Part shown: positions 34,789-47,416 of the stretch, in pieces
Layout of the letters: each line of letters begins with the position of its first letter
Numbering within the stretch: the first letter of the stretch is position 1
NCBI GenBank assembly: GCA_951213105.1
Contig: OX578138.1
Location: forward strand, 69,120,537 to 69,184,536
Direction of reading: 5' to 3'
DNA: 64,000 nucleotides
Source: Amaurobius ferox
Lineage: Eukaryota; Arthropoda; Arachnida; Araneae; Amaurobiidae
The notes under the pieces: model-generated
What the model was told of the DNA's origin: nothing
Database searches by the model: none
The model's input: the letters and a program-made list of their open reading frames with translations, nothing else
Position numbers and translations under genes: made by a program

Positions 34789-36862
34789 GGGTGTCCCAAA
34801 AACATTGACCTCGACTTTTATTCCTTTATTGATCTTAAACATATATAATAAATTACAATTTTGCTTAAAGAAGGTACAGAATTTTATGAAACCGATAAAA
34901 ATTTTCAGTGGATTAAATTTGAAGAAATACAAAATTAAAATTTTTTTACGATCCCCGTTAAAATACATTTCCAATGAGTAAAATATGCCCCGTACACTAA
35001 TAAGGTGATGTTCAAAATTTCAGCATTTTATCATAAAAAGTCCCAGAGATGTGTTCAAACAAAGTTGGTGAGGGATTAATAACAAATTAAAATGTAAGTG
35101 TTTACAGCAAGAGTGCAAAAATGACGCAACGCAGAAATGCATCATAGGCAAATAATATATGCTTTTTTCTTTAGATTTATTTACAATTTTTCAAAAGTAT
35201 GCTCCCTGAAAAATACCTTAAAATTTTACATGATTAATTACAGAATAAAGCTTGGAAATGGCACAATCAAAATAAACATTAAAACAGCTTAGAAATGTAT
35301 GCATATGCAAATATGTGCCTCTGATCGGTGCGTCACACAATCGCATCATCTCATGAGAGAGTTGTTTCTGCTCTGCCATTGATCAGTCGTCTCGGTTAAG
35401 CAAGCGTAGAGTATGTCGCAATACAGCAACGAAGAACTTTTTGAAATGCTTATGCTGTACAGTTTATGCAATCGCAATGCTAACGAAACTGCAAGGGAAT
35501 ATCAACGTACTTTTCCCAATTCTCGACATCCTTCTGGGAGATTCATTTCCCGATTGGTGCAATGAGTGCGTGAAAGAGAAAGCGTACATCGTGTAGGTGG
35601 GCTAGGTAGGCCCAGACTTCACTCAACTGATGTAGAAATTGATATTTTGGCTTACTTTTGCAGTCATCCACATAGTAGTGCCCGCACCGCTGCTTCAGAA
35701 ATGAACGTACCATATGCAACAGTGTGGCGAATACTGAGACTGAATAAATGGCATCCGTTTAACATGCATGGTGTGCAAGGACAAGAGTCAGCAGATTGTC
35801 AACGTCGTCTACATTTTTGTAATGCTGTTTTAAACAAGATGAATGCATAAATCCTCAAAATAAGCAGTTCGGTTCTGGCACAAACCCATTCGTCGTATGT
35901 GATATTCATCATCAAAAGCAATTTTCTGTGAATGTATGTAGTATTTTCAGAAACTGATTGCTTTAAGCCATACTGTATGATGGTACGTTGACGGGTAACA
36001 TGTATGTTAATGAGATTCTGAATGCGGTTATTCCTGATTTTATGGATGAACTACCCCTAACAGTACTTCCACATGTATGGTTTCAACAGGAAGGTTCTCC
36101 AGCTCCCTATACTACAGTTGTGAAACACTGATTAAATAACGAGTGTCCATACGAGTGGATGGACTTGCATGGGCCAGTCGAATTTCCCCCTAGATCGCCT
36201 GATTTAACGCTCATGGATTTTTATTTGTGGGGTCATTTACGCACAACTGTTTATCTGTCACCTCCCTTAAATAAAGTACAGTTGCAACAACGCATTCAAG
36301 ATGGTTGTCGTGACATCACCGAACAAGAACTTGAACGATTGCACAGAAGTGTTATCAGGCAAATGCAGCTCTGTATTGGCATGGATGGAAAACATTTTGA
36401 ACAAGCTTTGTAATCTTTGTGCAAAGTTATTACTTCTACACAGTATAGATACTTTTGTACCAGTAAATAGCAAAATTATTATTTATTTATGTAATCACTG
36501 TTTCTTTCGTAATTTGTGTATGACCCCTGAAATGCGATCTGCCGACATGATTTTTTCCCTCTGAGAACCCATGTCAATGCATCGAAAAGTGGTTTAAGTC
36601 AGCATTTTTTGTCTTTTCATATCTCTGGGACTTTTATGATAAAATGCTGAAATTTTGTACATGACCTTATTAGTGTATAGGGCACATTTTACTCATTGGA
36701 AATATTTTCGCACGAGGGCCGTATAAAAATTTAAATTTCTTAAAATTTAATTCCCTTGAAAATTTTAATCAACTTCATAAAATTCTGTACACCTTTTTTA
36801 CGCAACTTTGTAATTTATTATATATGTCTAAGATCAATATTTAAGGAATAAAAAACGAGGTA
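34789..36862 (+). mobile_element. Mariner-type transposon, right terminus lost
   Basis: Starts GGGTGTCCCAAAAACATTG after TA (the first two bases CA of the relative at 845 are missing). It carries a long inverted repeat reproduced from about 36600 to 36862 (AAGATCAATATTTAAGGAAT and onward). The last ~25 bases of the right repeat are replaced by TA/TG microsatellite. Parent-type element of the deletion derivative at 845-1762. Confidence 0.85.
35413..36413 (+). pseudogene. DUF4817-type transposase, near full length but interrupted
   Basis: ATG at 35413 opens MSQYSNEELFEMLMLYSLCN and NETAREYQRTFPNSRHPSG, the helix-turn-helix N-terminus typical of this group. Codon 51 is a TGA (35563-35565), after which the same frame continues (HRVGGLGRPRLHSTDVEI, ARTAASEMNVPYATVWRIL) to TAA at 35848. 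After further breaks, VWFQQEGSPAPYTTVV (catalytic region, QEGS in place of HDGA), EFPPRSPDLTLMDFYLWGH and a MDGKHFEQAL end follow. At least three lesions and a changed catalytic-region motif make it inactive. Confidence 0.85.
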
Positions 36863-36896
36863 TATAGATATATACTATATGTGTGTGTGTTATATG

Positions 36897-36928
<32 letters not shown>

Positions 36929-36934
36929 CATGTA

Positions 36935-36965
<31 letters not shown>

Positions 36966-37259
36966 TTTTGTGGGGTTTCAATTGATTGTTATCTATTCTT
37001 AATCTCTTATCTTAAGCTGATTGTTATTGCCTATTCTCATTTTTGCCGAGTTTTATTTTTATTTATTTTTATATACTTTTAATTGTGATTTTTGAATCCT
37101 AATATTCTTCTCATCCCCCTTTCCATTGTAGTGATATGTTACCTTCTCTCTTTATCCTTAGTCTTGGCCTATAGTTACTCATTTGTAACAAGATATGCTA
37201 GAGATGGGTTTTTTTGTACATACAGTAGTTTATGCATTATTTTCGATTATAATCCTTTA

Positions 37260-37309
<50 letters not shown>

Positions 37310-37345
37310 GTGTGTGTGTTTGTGTATGTATATATATATATACCA
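36863..37345. repeat. TA/TG microsatellites with a unique AT-rich centre
   Basis: Mixed TA, TG and T runs at 36863-36970 and 37263-37342 bracket a ~290-base unassigned segment. ORFs here derive from the microsatellites. Confidence 0.7.
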
Positions 37346-37805
37346 TAAATTGGCAACATTTTCATTGCAACTCTTCCTTATACATCACATGTAGTGCTGG
37401 CTTAGGCTTAACAACTTCTACACGTGTAAATCAATTACTTTTCTAATTACTTCCTAAATTAATTTTTCTTTTAGTTTTAGTTTTTCAATTTTCTCAATCT
37501 GTTTCAATTTGCAGCACATAAAGGTATCAAAATGGTCTTTTGTTCTTAGTAACAGGACATTTATTAAAACGTGCTACTATGAGGCATTACATTCAACTGT
37601 TTGTTATAAATGCATCACTATTTCTCTTCAAATATTCCAAATTATATCATCTTTACTAGACCTGCATTTGGAAAATTCAACCAAATTCTACCTTGTCGGG
37701 ACTTTGGAGACAACCTTAATCTCGTCAATCCAGATAAAAAAGTAATATGTTTGAAAAGGTGAGTTTATTTACTTTATATTTTAGTGTGAATGGAATGAAT
37801 TTTAT
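37346..37805. other. No gene recognised
   Basis: A 78-codon plus-strand ORF (37509-37745) has moderate composition (YYEALHSTVCYKCITISLQI) but no known motif and no supporting signals. Confidence 0.4.
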
Positions 37806-37978
37806 TTAAAAACTTTCTAATGAATGAATTTATATTAAATTTAATTAAAGAATGAATTTGTTTTAAAACTTTCTAATGAATGAATTTATATTAAATTTAA
37901 TTAAAGAATGAATTTATTCAATAACTTTCTAATGAATGAATTTATATTAAATTTAATTTCAGAATGAATTTATATTAA
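37806..37978. repeat. ~56-bp tandem repeat, three copies
   Basis: AACTTTCTAATGAATGAATT recurs at 37809, 37867 and 37922, each followed by TATATTAAATTTAATT. Confidence 0.9.
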
Positions 37979-38335
37979 AAACGTTTGTAGAATTGCATAG
38001 AGCAACTAAATATACTATTCTGTGCCTTCAATTGAAATATAAAGTGAAGCTCGTTTTATATATATATTTCACACATTAACTGAGACGATCACTCAAACTG
38101 CTGCTTATGCCTCAGGGTGAGTCAAGTGGTCTGGATTTTCGACACATTAACTGACGCTGTTCAGTTAGTGTTGCATGAGTTCGCAGAATATTTGTAATAA
38201 AATAAGATCAAAATTAGAAATTTAATGGAATTATATTTCTATTATTTAACAGGATTAATTAATTAAGAAAGTGTTGTTGAAAGTGTGAAAGTAATTAAGA
38301 AAGTAAGTGTTCCAGAGAACATCTGTGCTATATTG

Positions 38336-38340
<5 letters not shown>
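37979..38340. other. No gene seen
   Basis: AT-rich DNA. ACACATTAACTGA occurs twice (38072 and 38143), a short local duplication. Confidence 0.4.

Positions 38341-38392
<52 letters not shown>
38341..38392. repeat. (TA)n microsatellite
   Basis: Uninterrupted TA repeat of about 52 bases. Confidence 0.95.
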
Positions 38393-38395
<3 letters not shown>

Positions 38396-38609
38396 TGGGT
38401 CATTAAATATAGCGACTAGATTTTACAGCAATCAGTTTTCTGGTAAGTTCTTATTCCCCCCTCTCCCTCTCGCCGATCCCTTTCCTAATCATCTTCGTTA
38501 CAGAACCCACTCACCCTTTTTATGTGGATGCAAAAGTCGTAAAGCAACAAAATTAGGTCCATGTTTAGAGTGAGCATGTCGAGTGGGTCCATTGCAGAGT
38601 AGATAATGT

Positions 38610-39655
38610 GAAAATTGCATCAAAATCATCAAAAATCGCAAAGATAGAAAAAACGATTTTAAAAAAGGCCCCCCGGTACCCATCTCATTACACCCTTCTT
38701 GCGACTGCGCAAATCGTCGCAAAGTAACAGAATTCAGTCGAAGTTTAGCGTGAGCAGGTCGAGTGAGTTTATTGGGGAGTAGAAATACAACGTGACAATT
38801 GCATTAAAATCCGAAAAAAAGTAGCCAGCGTCGCTTAAAAATTAACTAATTTAAGCGTCGCTTAAAAACAATGATTTTCAAAAGACCCCCCCCCCCCCCC
38901 AACCTCTCCCTCCTGATAAAACTATATATCAAAAAGTATTTATTTTACGGCACTTTCAATATGAACGGATTCTTATTTAAGTAGAATTGAAATCTTAATT
39001 GCTAACTTTGGATGTTTTTATCATAGAAATGTTATTTTTCAATTAATGCTTATACAGTTGCAAATTTTATATTAAAAAATTCAAACCTTTAACGGTAAAA
39101 CTTGGAATTTTAATTATTTTAATTTTAAATAATATTGCATTAAAATCAGCAAAAATCGCTAAGATAGAAAAAACGATTTTAAAAAAGGCCCCCCGGTACC
39201 CCTCTCATTACCCCTTTCTTGCGACTACGCAAATCGTCGCAAAGTAACAGAATTCTGTCGAAGTTTAGCGTGAGTAGGTCGAGTGAGTTCATTGGAGAGT
39301 AGAAAATACAACGTGACAATTGCATCAAAATCCGAAAAAGAGTAGCCAGCGTCGCTTAAACATTAACTCATTTAAGCGTCACTTAAAAACAGTGATTTTC
39401 AAAAGCCCCCTCCCCCTCCTGATAAGACCGCATATCAACAAGTATTTATTTTACGGCACTTTCAATATGAACGGATTTTTATTTAAGTAGAATTGAAAGC
39501 TTAATTACTAACTTTGGAAGTTGTTATCGTAGAAACGTTATATTTTTCAAGGAATTCTTATACTGTTACAAATTTTATATTTTAAAATTCAAACCTCTAA
39601 CGGTAAAACTTGAAATTTTAATTATTGTAATTTTAAATAATATTATTGAAGAGCC
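38610..39655. repeat. ~524-bp tandem duplication
   Basis: Two consecutive copies (38610-39133 and 39134-39655). Both contain GATAGAAAAAACGATTTT, AAAGGCCCCCCGGTACCC, GCAAATCGTCGCAAAGTAAC and GTAGCCAGCGTCGCTTAAA in order, with scattered substitutions. The first copy has a run of about 17 C at 38886, where the second has interrupted C blocks. No coding content. Confidence 0.9.
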
Positions 39656-40640
39656 AGCCGTCTGGGATTCCTAGTTTCGTGAGCGAGACTTCTGTCTATG
39701 ATCTTATCGCAGAACCTCAAATAAAATTTAAGCCGCATTTTTCTCCATACGCTTCATGGTGTTTTTAGCGATCGTAAAGGAAATTCGCGCCCCCTTGTTC
39801 TTAAATAAGTTTACGATGTTTTTCGGGATTTCTAAAAATCTCTATAAAAAAAAATTATATCGACTTTATCTAAAATCCGGCTTCTAGAGGCTGGGGACAA
39901 TAATTTATATTTTACTTAACATTATATATTTATATTTTCTTTTATATTACATATTTATATTTTCCTTTGCATTATATATTCATATTTTCCTTTACATTAT
40001 ATATTTATATTTTTCTTAACATTAGCATTTTCGTTTAAAAATGAAAGCCAAATAGCTGTATTTTCATCATTTGGATTTACAGTATTTGTTAAATAGAACA
40101 CTAATATGCAGCGCAATGAAACAATATTCCTATGAATAAGAACATAATTTTGCACACTTACTATATAAAAATAAATGAAAAAGTGGTACTGTACTACTCT
40201 TATACTTATTTGAAACTTTCACAACTTTTTGAAACTTATACAAATTGAAACTTTCATTTAGCACATGAACAACGGCCCTCAACACTTTCTTTTTCGTTAT
40301 CCAGATTTAATGAAAAGCACAACCACTTGTAGAGAAGAAATATATGAATGAATCAGAAAAATTTCTGCATCTATACAATATTAAGGTAAACTAATAATTA
40401 TTTTTGAAGTTTTTGTACAGTAACACTACCTTGAACTTCCATTTTGCTAAAAAGTTCACATACCGGCATTTTTATTTTAACACTTTGCTGACCGGCCATG
40501 AGTATACTCGTGTTTGCATGGCAGGACTTTGCTGACCGGTCACGTGTATACTCGTGTTTTCATGTCACCATATTTTAGAAAATAAATAGCTACTAGCGGG
40601 GGGAAAATCCCACCAGAGTATGTAGAGAATGAATGCTCAA
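39656..40640. repeat. Start of a decayed ~170-bp satellite, with a (TTTATATT)-rich patch
   Basis: Short period repeats (TATATTTATATTTTC type) at 39905-40020, then the first units marked by CCACTTGTAGAG (40325) and TTCCATTTTGC (40438). Around 40489-40560 a ~40-base segment with CTTTGCTGACCGG and GTATACTCGTGTTT occurs twice. Confidence 0.6.
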
Positions 40641-40642
40641 CC

Positions 40643-41575
40643 TGTGAGACCAGAAATAGATCTCACATTTGATGAGACACTTTTATGTTTGAAATTTATG
40701 GTGGCCAATACGGCAGACAAATCTTGTAGTCTGGCTGGCACCAAGGTTTACCACGACGTGAACCTAAAGGTCAGAAGACTATAAATTTAGGGGTGCCATA
40801 GCAGAGGGGCTGAGCTGGGCCGTACTAAATGTGCAATGGTGCCATTGGGTAAAGGAGTAACCAATAAGCGCCAAAAAGAAGTAAAGGCGGAGTTACCCCC
40901 CCCTCCCACCCACCGAGGGAACCACAACCTGTGACCGGAGAACGAGAGAAGAAACGAAAAAGATGTCGACTTAAGAGCATACCAAGAGACAACCATGGAA
41001 TTTTGACTTAGAAGCATGCCAGCAGGAATAATCACGATTTTGACTTAAGAGAACGACTAGATAAGAATGAAAAACCTAACAGACTTGTAGAGTGTCCCGT
41101 AGAGGTTCCAAAATAATGGAGAGATATCAATGTGCGAGTGCATTCAGAGTACGAGGAGGAGCCACACACCAAAGAGTTATGACAGTACTAAGACTGATGC
41201 AAGCCTTTGAGATATGATAAAGCCCAAGACTAATTGGAAGGAATGTGTTCAACAGTTATCACAGGTCCTAGACACGATAGTAATTTTAATAATTCTTGTC
41301 GCATATGTCCCCTCCGCTACAATAAGTAATGAAAATAAATGTTGTTAATAAATGTTTTATTGTTTAAGTTTAAATGGTGTGATCAATTTATCATTTTATT
41401 CATTAATTATTCCTTTACAGGACTCGCACGAAAGGTAAAATAATTGGAGGGTTTATAACGGCACAACAAAGCAATGTACGATTTAACGATAATTCCACTG
41501 AATATGAAATTATGGCAAAGTTAAGATGATTAATAATAATTAATGTTAATTATAAAACTTAAACTTTAGCTTCCT
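40643..41575 (+). repeat. Long dispersed repeat E, copy 1
   Basis: Shares its whole length with 50990-51905: TGTGAGACCAGA at the start, GGTGGCCA, GTCTGGCTGGCACC, AATTTAGGGGTGCCA, GAGGGGCTGAG, AGAGTGTCCCGTAGAGGT, CAAGCCTTTGAGA and GGAGGGTTTAT with GGCACAACAA near the end. It is GC-richer than the surroundings and holds no convincing ORF. It could be LTR or other non-coding retroelement sequence, but no matching target duplication or primer-binding site could be established. Confidence 0.8.
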
Positions 41576-44500
41576 TTTTCTTTTGGATTGCCACACTTCC
41601 AAAGGAAAGCGCAGCGAAACTCGATATATTTGCAAAACTTGTTGTGTACCTTGTATGTAGATAAATGCTTTATAGTATGCTATACCCAAAAAAATTTATT
41701 AAATATATGTAGTAAGTTTCATTTCAACGCATGTTATGTAAATAAAGTTTATTGAAGCTTATTTAGAGATGTTTTCATTTTATATTCAACAGCGGAATAG
41801 TTTTGGCTTGAAATAAACGGTCAGCTATTTATTAATTCATAAACACACGACTTTTAGCTCAAGTGAAGAAGTATTCAGAAGAATATGAAAATATTTTACA
41901 TCCAAAAATAGGAATTAATATGATGATTGCTTTTGTAGTTATTTGAACACTAACAATGCCTTAATCTTTCTTTTGCAAAATGCATACAGCTCGCTTATTT
42001 TCAATATTACTCATAAGCACTTTTACTTACTGGTAGGTTGGATGAAGAAATATATAGATTAATATAAAATGTTCAGCACATAATAAATAGAAGATAAGGA
42101 AAACATTATTATTATTGAAGTTATTTGTACATTAACACTACACTGTTAAAAATTCCCGTGCAGCGTTGCACTAAAAAGTGTATACATTTGTATTGCCTAC
42201 TAATTCTCGTCTAATATTACACCATTAAGTCGAGAAAACAGAGTGAGATTTCCTAATTATATATGGTGCATAATGTTGCACGAAAATTAGTAAGCAATAC
42301 AACTAGCAACACTTTTTAGTGCAAAGTGCACGAAAAATTTTAGCAGTGTATCTTGAACTTCCATTTTGCAAAAAGTGCACAGTCCGGCATTTTTACTTTA
42401 CTTCGCAAGCACAATCACCTGAAACTCAAATGAAGAAATATTTCGTTGAATATAAAAATATTTTACATCCAAATCATTAAAAATAAATTTATGATTGCTT
42501 ATGTAGTTATTTTAACACTTACACCAACTTGAATTTTCATTTTACAAAAAGTTCACAGTGCAGCGCAGTTTTATTTTCCGTCATTGGAACACACACTTGT
42601 AGCATAAGTTAAGATATACTTGGACGGATATGAAACGATGTTACACCCACACAACATAACATAAATTAATAATTAATTTGTTTTGTTGCTGTTGTTTTTT
42701 GAACACTAACACTATCTTGAACTTTCTTTTTGCAAATGTGCACAACTTGCGCATTTTTAATTTTAATCAAAAGCACACTCACTTGTAGATCAGGTAAAGA
42801 AATATTTGGATGAATATGAAAATATACAGCATTTAAGAAATATAGGATAAACAATTATTATTGTTATTTTTGCAAAAACTTCCTGGCTCTGAACTTTCAT
42901 TTTACAAGATGCGCACATCCCGTACCATTTTATTTTCCATCATCTACACATTCATTTGCTGTTGAGGTGAAGAAATGTTTGGATCAATATGAAAATATTT
43001 TGCATCCAAACAATATAAAATAAATGTATGATTGTTTTTATAGTTACTTGAAAAATAAAAGTACCTTGACCTTCCATTCTATAAAATGGATGAATAAAAA
43101 AAATACTTTATTTGAATATGAAATTATTTAGTGCCCAATCAATAGAACATAAATTTATGATTACTTTTGTAATTTGAACACTAAAGCTACCTTGTTCTTT
43201 CATTCTGCAAAATAGATGAATAAAAAAATACTTTTTTAAATATAAAAATATTTTGCACCCAAACAATAGAAAATAAATATATGATGGTTCTGTAGTTATT
43301 TGAGCACTAAAAATACCTGAAAATTGATTCTACAAAATGATGAATACAAAAATACTTGTTTGAATATGAAAATATTTTGCACCCAAACAATAGAAAATAA
43401 ATTTATGATTGTTTTTATAGTTATTTGAACACTAACAATTCGTCGAACTTTCATTTTGTAAAATGCGCCGTTTTAATCTGTTTAAGCACTCCTATTTGTT
43501 GAATAAATTAAAATTTGCATTTACATCATATACGAGTAAGAAAACTATTTTATGTACATATGATGCAAAATAAATAAATATTTCTTTTGCATTTATTTAC
43601 GTTGTAAATTCAACTCATTCTTTCATTTCGATTCAAAATTTATGGGTTTTGTTATTTTTCGTCATAAACGCACGTACCTGCGCCACAAAGAAATATTTGA
43701 CTGAATATAAAAATTGTTTAATACACATATGATACAAAATAAATAAATAATACTTTTAAATTCATTTACATTATATTTTTTATTTAGAAATGCGCTGTCT
43801 ATGTCACTTAATTTTTTGTCATGAGCAAGCCCACTTGTAGCACAAAGACATAATTGCCTGAATATGAAAACTATTTAATATACATGTGATGCAAAATAAA
43901 TAGGTATTACTTTTCCATTTATTTATATTAAAAAAATATTATTTCCCATTTAGATGCACTGTCTGTGTTATTTCCTTTGTCATCATAAGCACATCCACTT
44001 GTAGCGCAAAGAAGTAATTGGGTGAATATGAAAATGTATATGATACACATATGATGCAAAATAAATAAATAATATTTTCTATTTAATTACATAATAAAAT
44101 TAATTCTTTCATTTAAATGCACCGTCCACGTCATTTTATTTTTTGTCATAAGCACGCCACTTGTGCCACGAAGAAATATTTGGATGAATGTGAAAACTAT
44201 TATATATTATATGCATATGATGCAAAATAAATATATAAATTTTGCGCTATTGCCATTATATTCAGTTGTTCTTTCATTTTGCCATTTTGAATCCTATCAT
44301 CTTCCGTTTCATTCCTCGTCGTTCAGATTCATTTAATAGAAAGCCCACTTGTAGAGCAGTGGGAATGCATTTGAATAATCATGAAAATTATTTTGCAGAT
44401 ACATAGCATTAAATAAAATATGATGTTACATTTATAATTACTTACACCAAATATAATATAATTGTTGCTTAGCAAATTAGCACAACCATGTGATTGTTAT

Positions 44501-44740
44501 ATTTTTTAGATCACTCCTTTAAATTAAATATATTTAATACCACATTCATTTGTATTACAATAAGAAAAAAAGAATATACGAGCTTAAACACCGAAATTAT
44601 TTTGAAAATATATATAAATTAATAATTTTGCACACTAAATCTAATTTCAACTTAAAACAGTAGCACTTACCGTTTTATTTTTCGTCATCCTGATATATTT
44701 AATAGCACACCCACTTGTAGCGCCGTATCCGAAAAATCAT
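41576..44740. repeat. Decayed ~170-bp satellite array
   Basis: Units are marked by CACTTGTAG, then AAGAAATATTTGGATGAATATG, then AAACAATA or CATATGATGCAAAATAAAT, then TTTCATTT with GCACCGTC-type segments. Landmarks recur about every 130-190 bases, for instance at 42590, 42785, 43850, 43995, 44155, 44350 and 44700. The variation suggests an ancient, no longer homogenised array. Confidence 0.8.
42141..42348. mobile_element. Palindromic MITE
   Basis: CACTGTTAAAAATT at the left and AAAATTTTAGCAGTG at the right are the ends of arms of roughly 80-100 bases that pair almost throughout (shared inner segment TGCACTAAAAAGTG). TA flanks both ends. The element interrupts a satellite unit whose intact version (AACACTATCTTGAACTTTC near 42708) shows the empty site. 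Confidence 0.9.
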
Positions 44741-45085
44741 TAATCCTGCACACCTGACGGAGAACCACCCCACTGGTTAAAAATCATACATCTACGGGCC
44801 CGCAAAACCAGGTAAAAGTCCGCTCCGGCGGCAATTGTCAAAATGGAAAACAGCGCGCTTGCACACTGTCCCCCTCACAACATCCCACCCCAGAGCGTGG
44901 ATCGACCAGGGGGCATGCGCCCTGGGCTTTCCGACCAATAGAAGGCGTTTTGGCCTCATGACGTCACTATAGAGATTTTCACCAGGATTTTCTGGATGCG
45001 GTTGCGGGTTTTTTTTTACCTTCTCTGTTGTCATTTCTACCTGTACAATGATGAGGATGGTTATGCTTAACGAGACCATGATTAA
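44741..45085. promoter_or_regulatory. GC-rich island with CCAAT box and full CRE
   Basis: A ~300-base island with many CG dinucleotides. It contains CCAAT (44935-44939) and, 20 bases on, a complete CRE TGACGTCA (44959-44966). This pairing is typical of compact animal promoters. A minus-strand frame of 95 codons crosses it, starting with a hydrophobic VSLSITILIIVQV segment, but this may be chance. I cannot tell which direction it would drive or which gene. It may be a host promoter or a transposon promoter. Confidence 0.35.
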
Positions 45086-45329
45086 TTTGCTAATATTGCG
45101 GAATGTAGATTAATGATTTCAAATTGAATTTTTATAACGAATCGGGATTTCTAGAGGAGTGATATCGATTCAAAGCAACGCAAAGGGAATCGATATAATT
45201 TGTAGACAAGATTTCAAACATTGTTTTCTTTCGGTGTTCCATTAATTTATATTAGGGTGCATAGGGCAGCGGTCTTTAAAATGGGGTACGCGAGTCGATA
45301 CATAAGGGTACGCCAAGAACATTTATTGT

Positions 45330-45930
45330 TTTTACTTTTTCATGCGTAGTATTGAGAAAGTATTGTTTTCACAAACATTTTCTATTTCGAGATTTTGATG
45401 CCAATACATGTTTTAAGACCTCCTGAATACATTTTGATTATTTTTTGAGTGATGTCCATCTGCCTGTATGTATGTCTGTGGTCGGTTTCTTGTCTGCCAT
45501 AAATATTAATGGATTTTCACGAAACTTTATATCCAACTTTGTTATAAAAAAAATCTAGAACTAAATAGAATTTTTTTAAATTCGAGGGAAAACTTCGAAA
45601 CTTATTTGAAATTTTATTTCTTTTTTTTTGCCCGGAGGGTACATTGTCAAGTATAGTATCAATCAAAAGATTTTTTCAAGCCCTTTAAAGTGAAGGGTAC
45701 CACACTACTATTGTAATCCTTTGGGTCCATAATACCGATTTTTCAAATTTTTTCATGTAAAATTTGAAAAAAAAAAGCTACTAAAAATGAATTCTAATAT
45801 GAAAAAGTCGAATTGTGCCACAGTCCAGTTCATTTTTTTGTATTTTGTCCTCTGATACAACTTCTATATTGAAAGAAAAACAATAAGGAAATTAATTAGA
45901 GATTAACAAATATTAATTTGTATTTTTACT
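45330..45930 (+). repeat. Dispersed repeat C, copy 1
   Basis: Shares ordered segments with 51910-52440: AAAGTA with TGTTTTCAC, TTTTAAGACCTCC (TTTTAGGACCTCC in the other copy), GATGTCCATCTGCCTGT, a TTTTCACGAAACTTT and, further on, AATCAAAAGATTTTTTCAA. No coding capacity. Confidence 0.65.
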
Positions 45931-45939
45931 TTCCCTGCA

Positions 45940-47065
45940 TGGTAATGTATAGGGAAAGTATTGGAATCATAACGAAAGTCTCAACTCGAGTTTTTGACGG
46001 AACTACACGTTTTGGGATGTATTAAATAACTATTTTTAAAAAACTATTTTTAGCGTGGCGTCTGTGTGTGTATGTCTATGTGTCTGTCTGTATGTGTGTA
46101 TGTCTGTCTGTGTGTCTGTCTATGTGTCTGTGCAATGTATATATCCACTATAACTCAAACTAATAGACCAAATTTCATAAAATTTGGTAGGTATGTCACT
46201 TGTGTGTGACCATGTTACTGATTAGATTTTGGTATGTTTCGGGATGAAAGAGCCTGCCTTTTTTTTTTGCGAAATGCCCCGCAAAAGTAGTCTGTATCCA
46301 CTCTAGCTGAAGAACTAATAGACAAAATTTCACACAATTTGGTAGATAAATCTTAACTTGGTGCTGATTAGATTTTGGTACGATTCGATAAAAAAGAACC
46401 TGCATTTTTTTCAAAATGGCCCGCAAAAATCTTCAAATCTAAAAATAAACGTGTGCTCAAATATATCAATTAACTGCTGCTTATTTTATACGTAAATTTT
46501 GACGAAGAAAAGCATAAGACCAACCCCATTGCTCTATGTGCAGCCATTCTCGAGATATTTTAGTTTTTTCGCATTTACTCTACGCCACCTTTGGAAATAA
46601 GTCCAGTTACGAAATGAAAAGGAAAATTCAATTAAAAGTGCAACACCGGTGTAAGTGCCGCCCAGGTGGTGAAGTGGATAGCGTCTTCGACTGCTGTCTT
46701 GTGGGCTCGGGTTCGAATCCAGAATAAGGCATGGATGTTTCTCGAGGATAAAGTCAGCCTTCCTTCTGGGTCCTCGTCTAAATGTGAAGCTGCACCCCCT
46801 CCGACCTTCGTCAGTGATGCGTCCTTGTAATAAACTTTGTTCTCTCGTCTTTCTTCGTTCTTTCCTGCTTCCTGCGTCACTGGTCCTGAATCGGCTCCGC
46901 CGAAACAGGAGGTCATCAACAACAACAACAACTCAGGTGTAAGTATTTACGGTTGTTATTTTGTACAATTAAATTCAATTTAATGAATTATTGAATAAAT
47001 AAAGAGAACGTGAATGTGAGTCTGCAGGGAAAATCATGTGCTGATCACGTCAGATTTTTAAACTA
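45940..47065 (+). repeat. GGAAAGT-family repeat, subfamily B, copy B2, interrupted by a SINE
   Basis: Starts ATGTATAGGGAAAGTATTGG and continues with ACTCGAGTTTTTGACGG, a (TG/CTGT)-rich tract, CCAAATTTCATAAAATTTGG, CCCGCAAAA units and, after the SINE, GTCTGCAGGGAAAATCATGT with the terminal CACGTCAGATTTTT. Copy B3 at 49689 is uninterrupted and shows the empty site. Confidence 0.82.
46657..46935 (+). mobile_element. tRNA-derived SINE, (CAA)n tail
   Basis: The head has a box A (TGGTGAAGTGG) and a box B (GGTTCGAATCC) about 40 bases apart, the internal Pol III promoter of tRNA-derived SINEs. The body includes CTGGGTCCTCGTCTAAAT and the tail is (CAA)n at about 46917-46931. Target-site duplication GGTGTAAGT lies at 46648-46656 and 46936-46944. 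No coding capacity; mobilised by a LINE in trans. The head cannot fold as a proper tRNA acceptor stem, so it is not a tRNA gene. Confidence 0.9.
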
Positions 47066-47416
47066 CGCGATCATGAATCCAATAATATCGTGATCTTAAG
47101 AATAATACTTTACTAGTACGACCCACTTTGGAATAAAAAACATTCTTGCGCTAATACGGCACCTCCTTATTCGAAACAACGTTTGCGAGACCACTGGTAC
47201 AGAGGGCTTGCATATACTTTCATGATGATTCTGCTTAATGACGGAAGATGATGATCAAATTAAGCACTATCAGTATCATATAACTAAGTGAGACTGACCG
47301 ACTAAGATGATGAATCAGTTGGTGATGCGCGTTGAATTACACAGCCCAAACTGCTGAAGGTAGAAACATGAAACTTTGGTTATACGTAGGACTTGGCGTA
47401 TTACTCGTTAGTTATA
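47066..47416. other. No gene seen
   Basis: Unique-looking DNA with no recognisable feature. Confidence 0.5.

Noticed and set aside
40489..40560. piggyBac-type terminus after TTAA (CACTTTGCTGACCGG)
   Set aside because: The segment is a two-copy local repeat, and no second end or transposase could be found.
44792..45079. 95-codon minus ORF as a secreted protein
   Set aside because: The N-terminal hydrophobic segment is short, the rest has no family resemblance, and the frame crosses a promoter-like GC-rich island. Not enough support for a gene.
45267..45330. hAT-type terminus (CAGCGGTCTTTAAA and GGGGTACG)
   Set aside because: Only one end is seen, with no partner repeat, 8-base duplication or transposase nearby.
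46657..46735. Possible tRNA gene
   Set aside because: Box A and box B are present, but a proper acceptor stem is missing and the unit continues into a SINE body, (CAA)n tail and target duplication.
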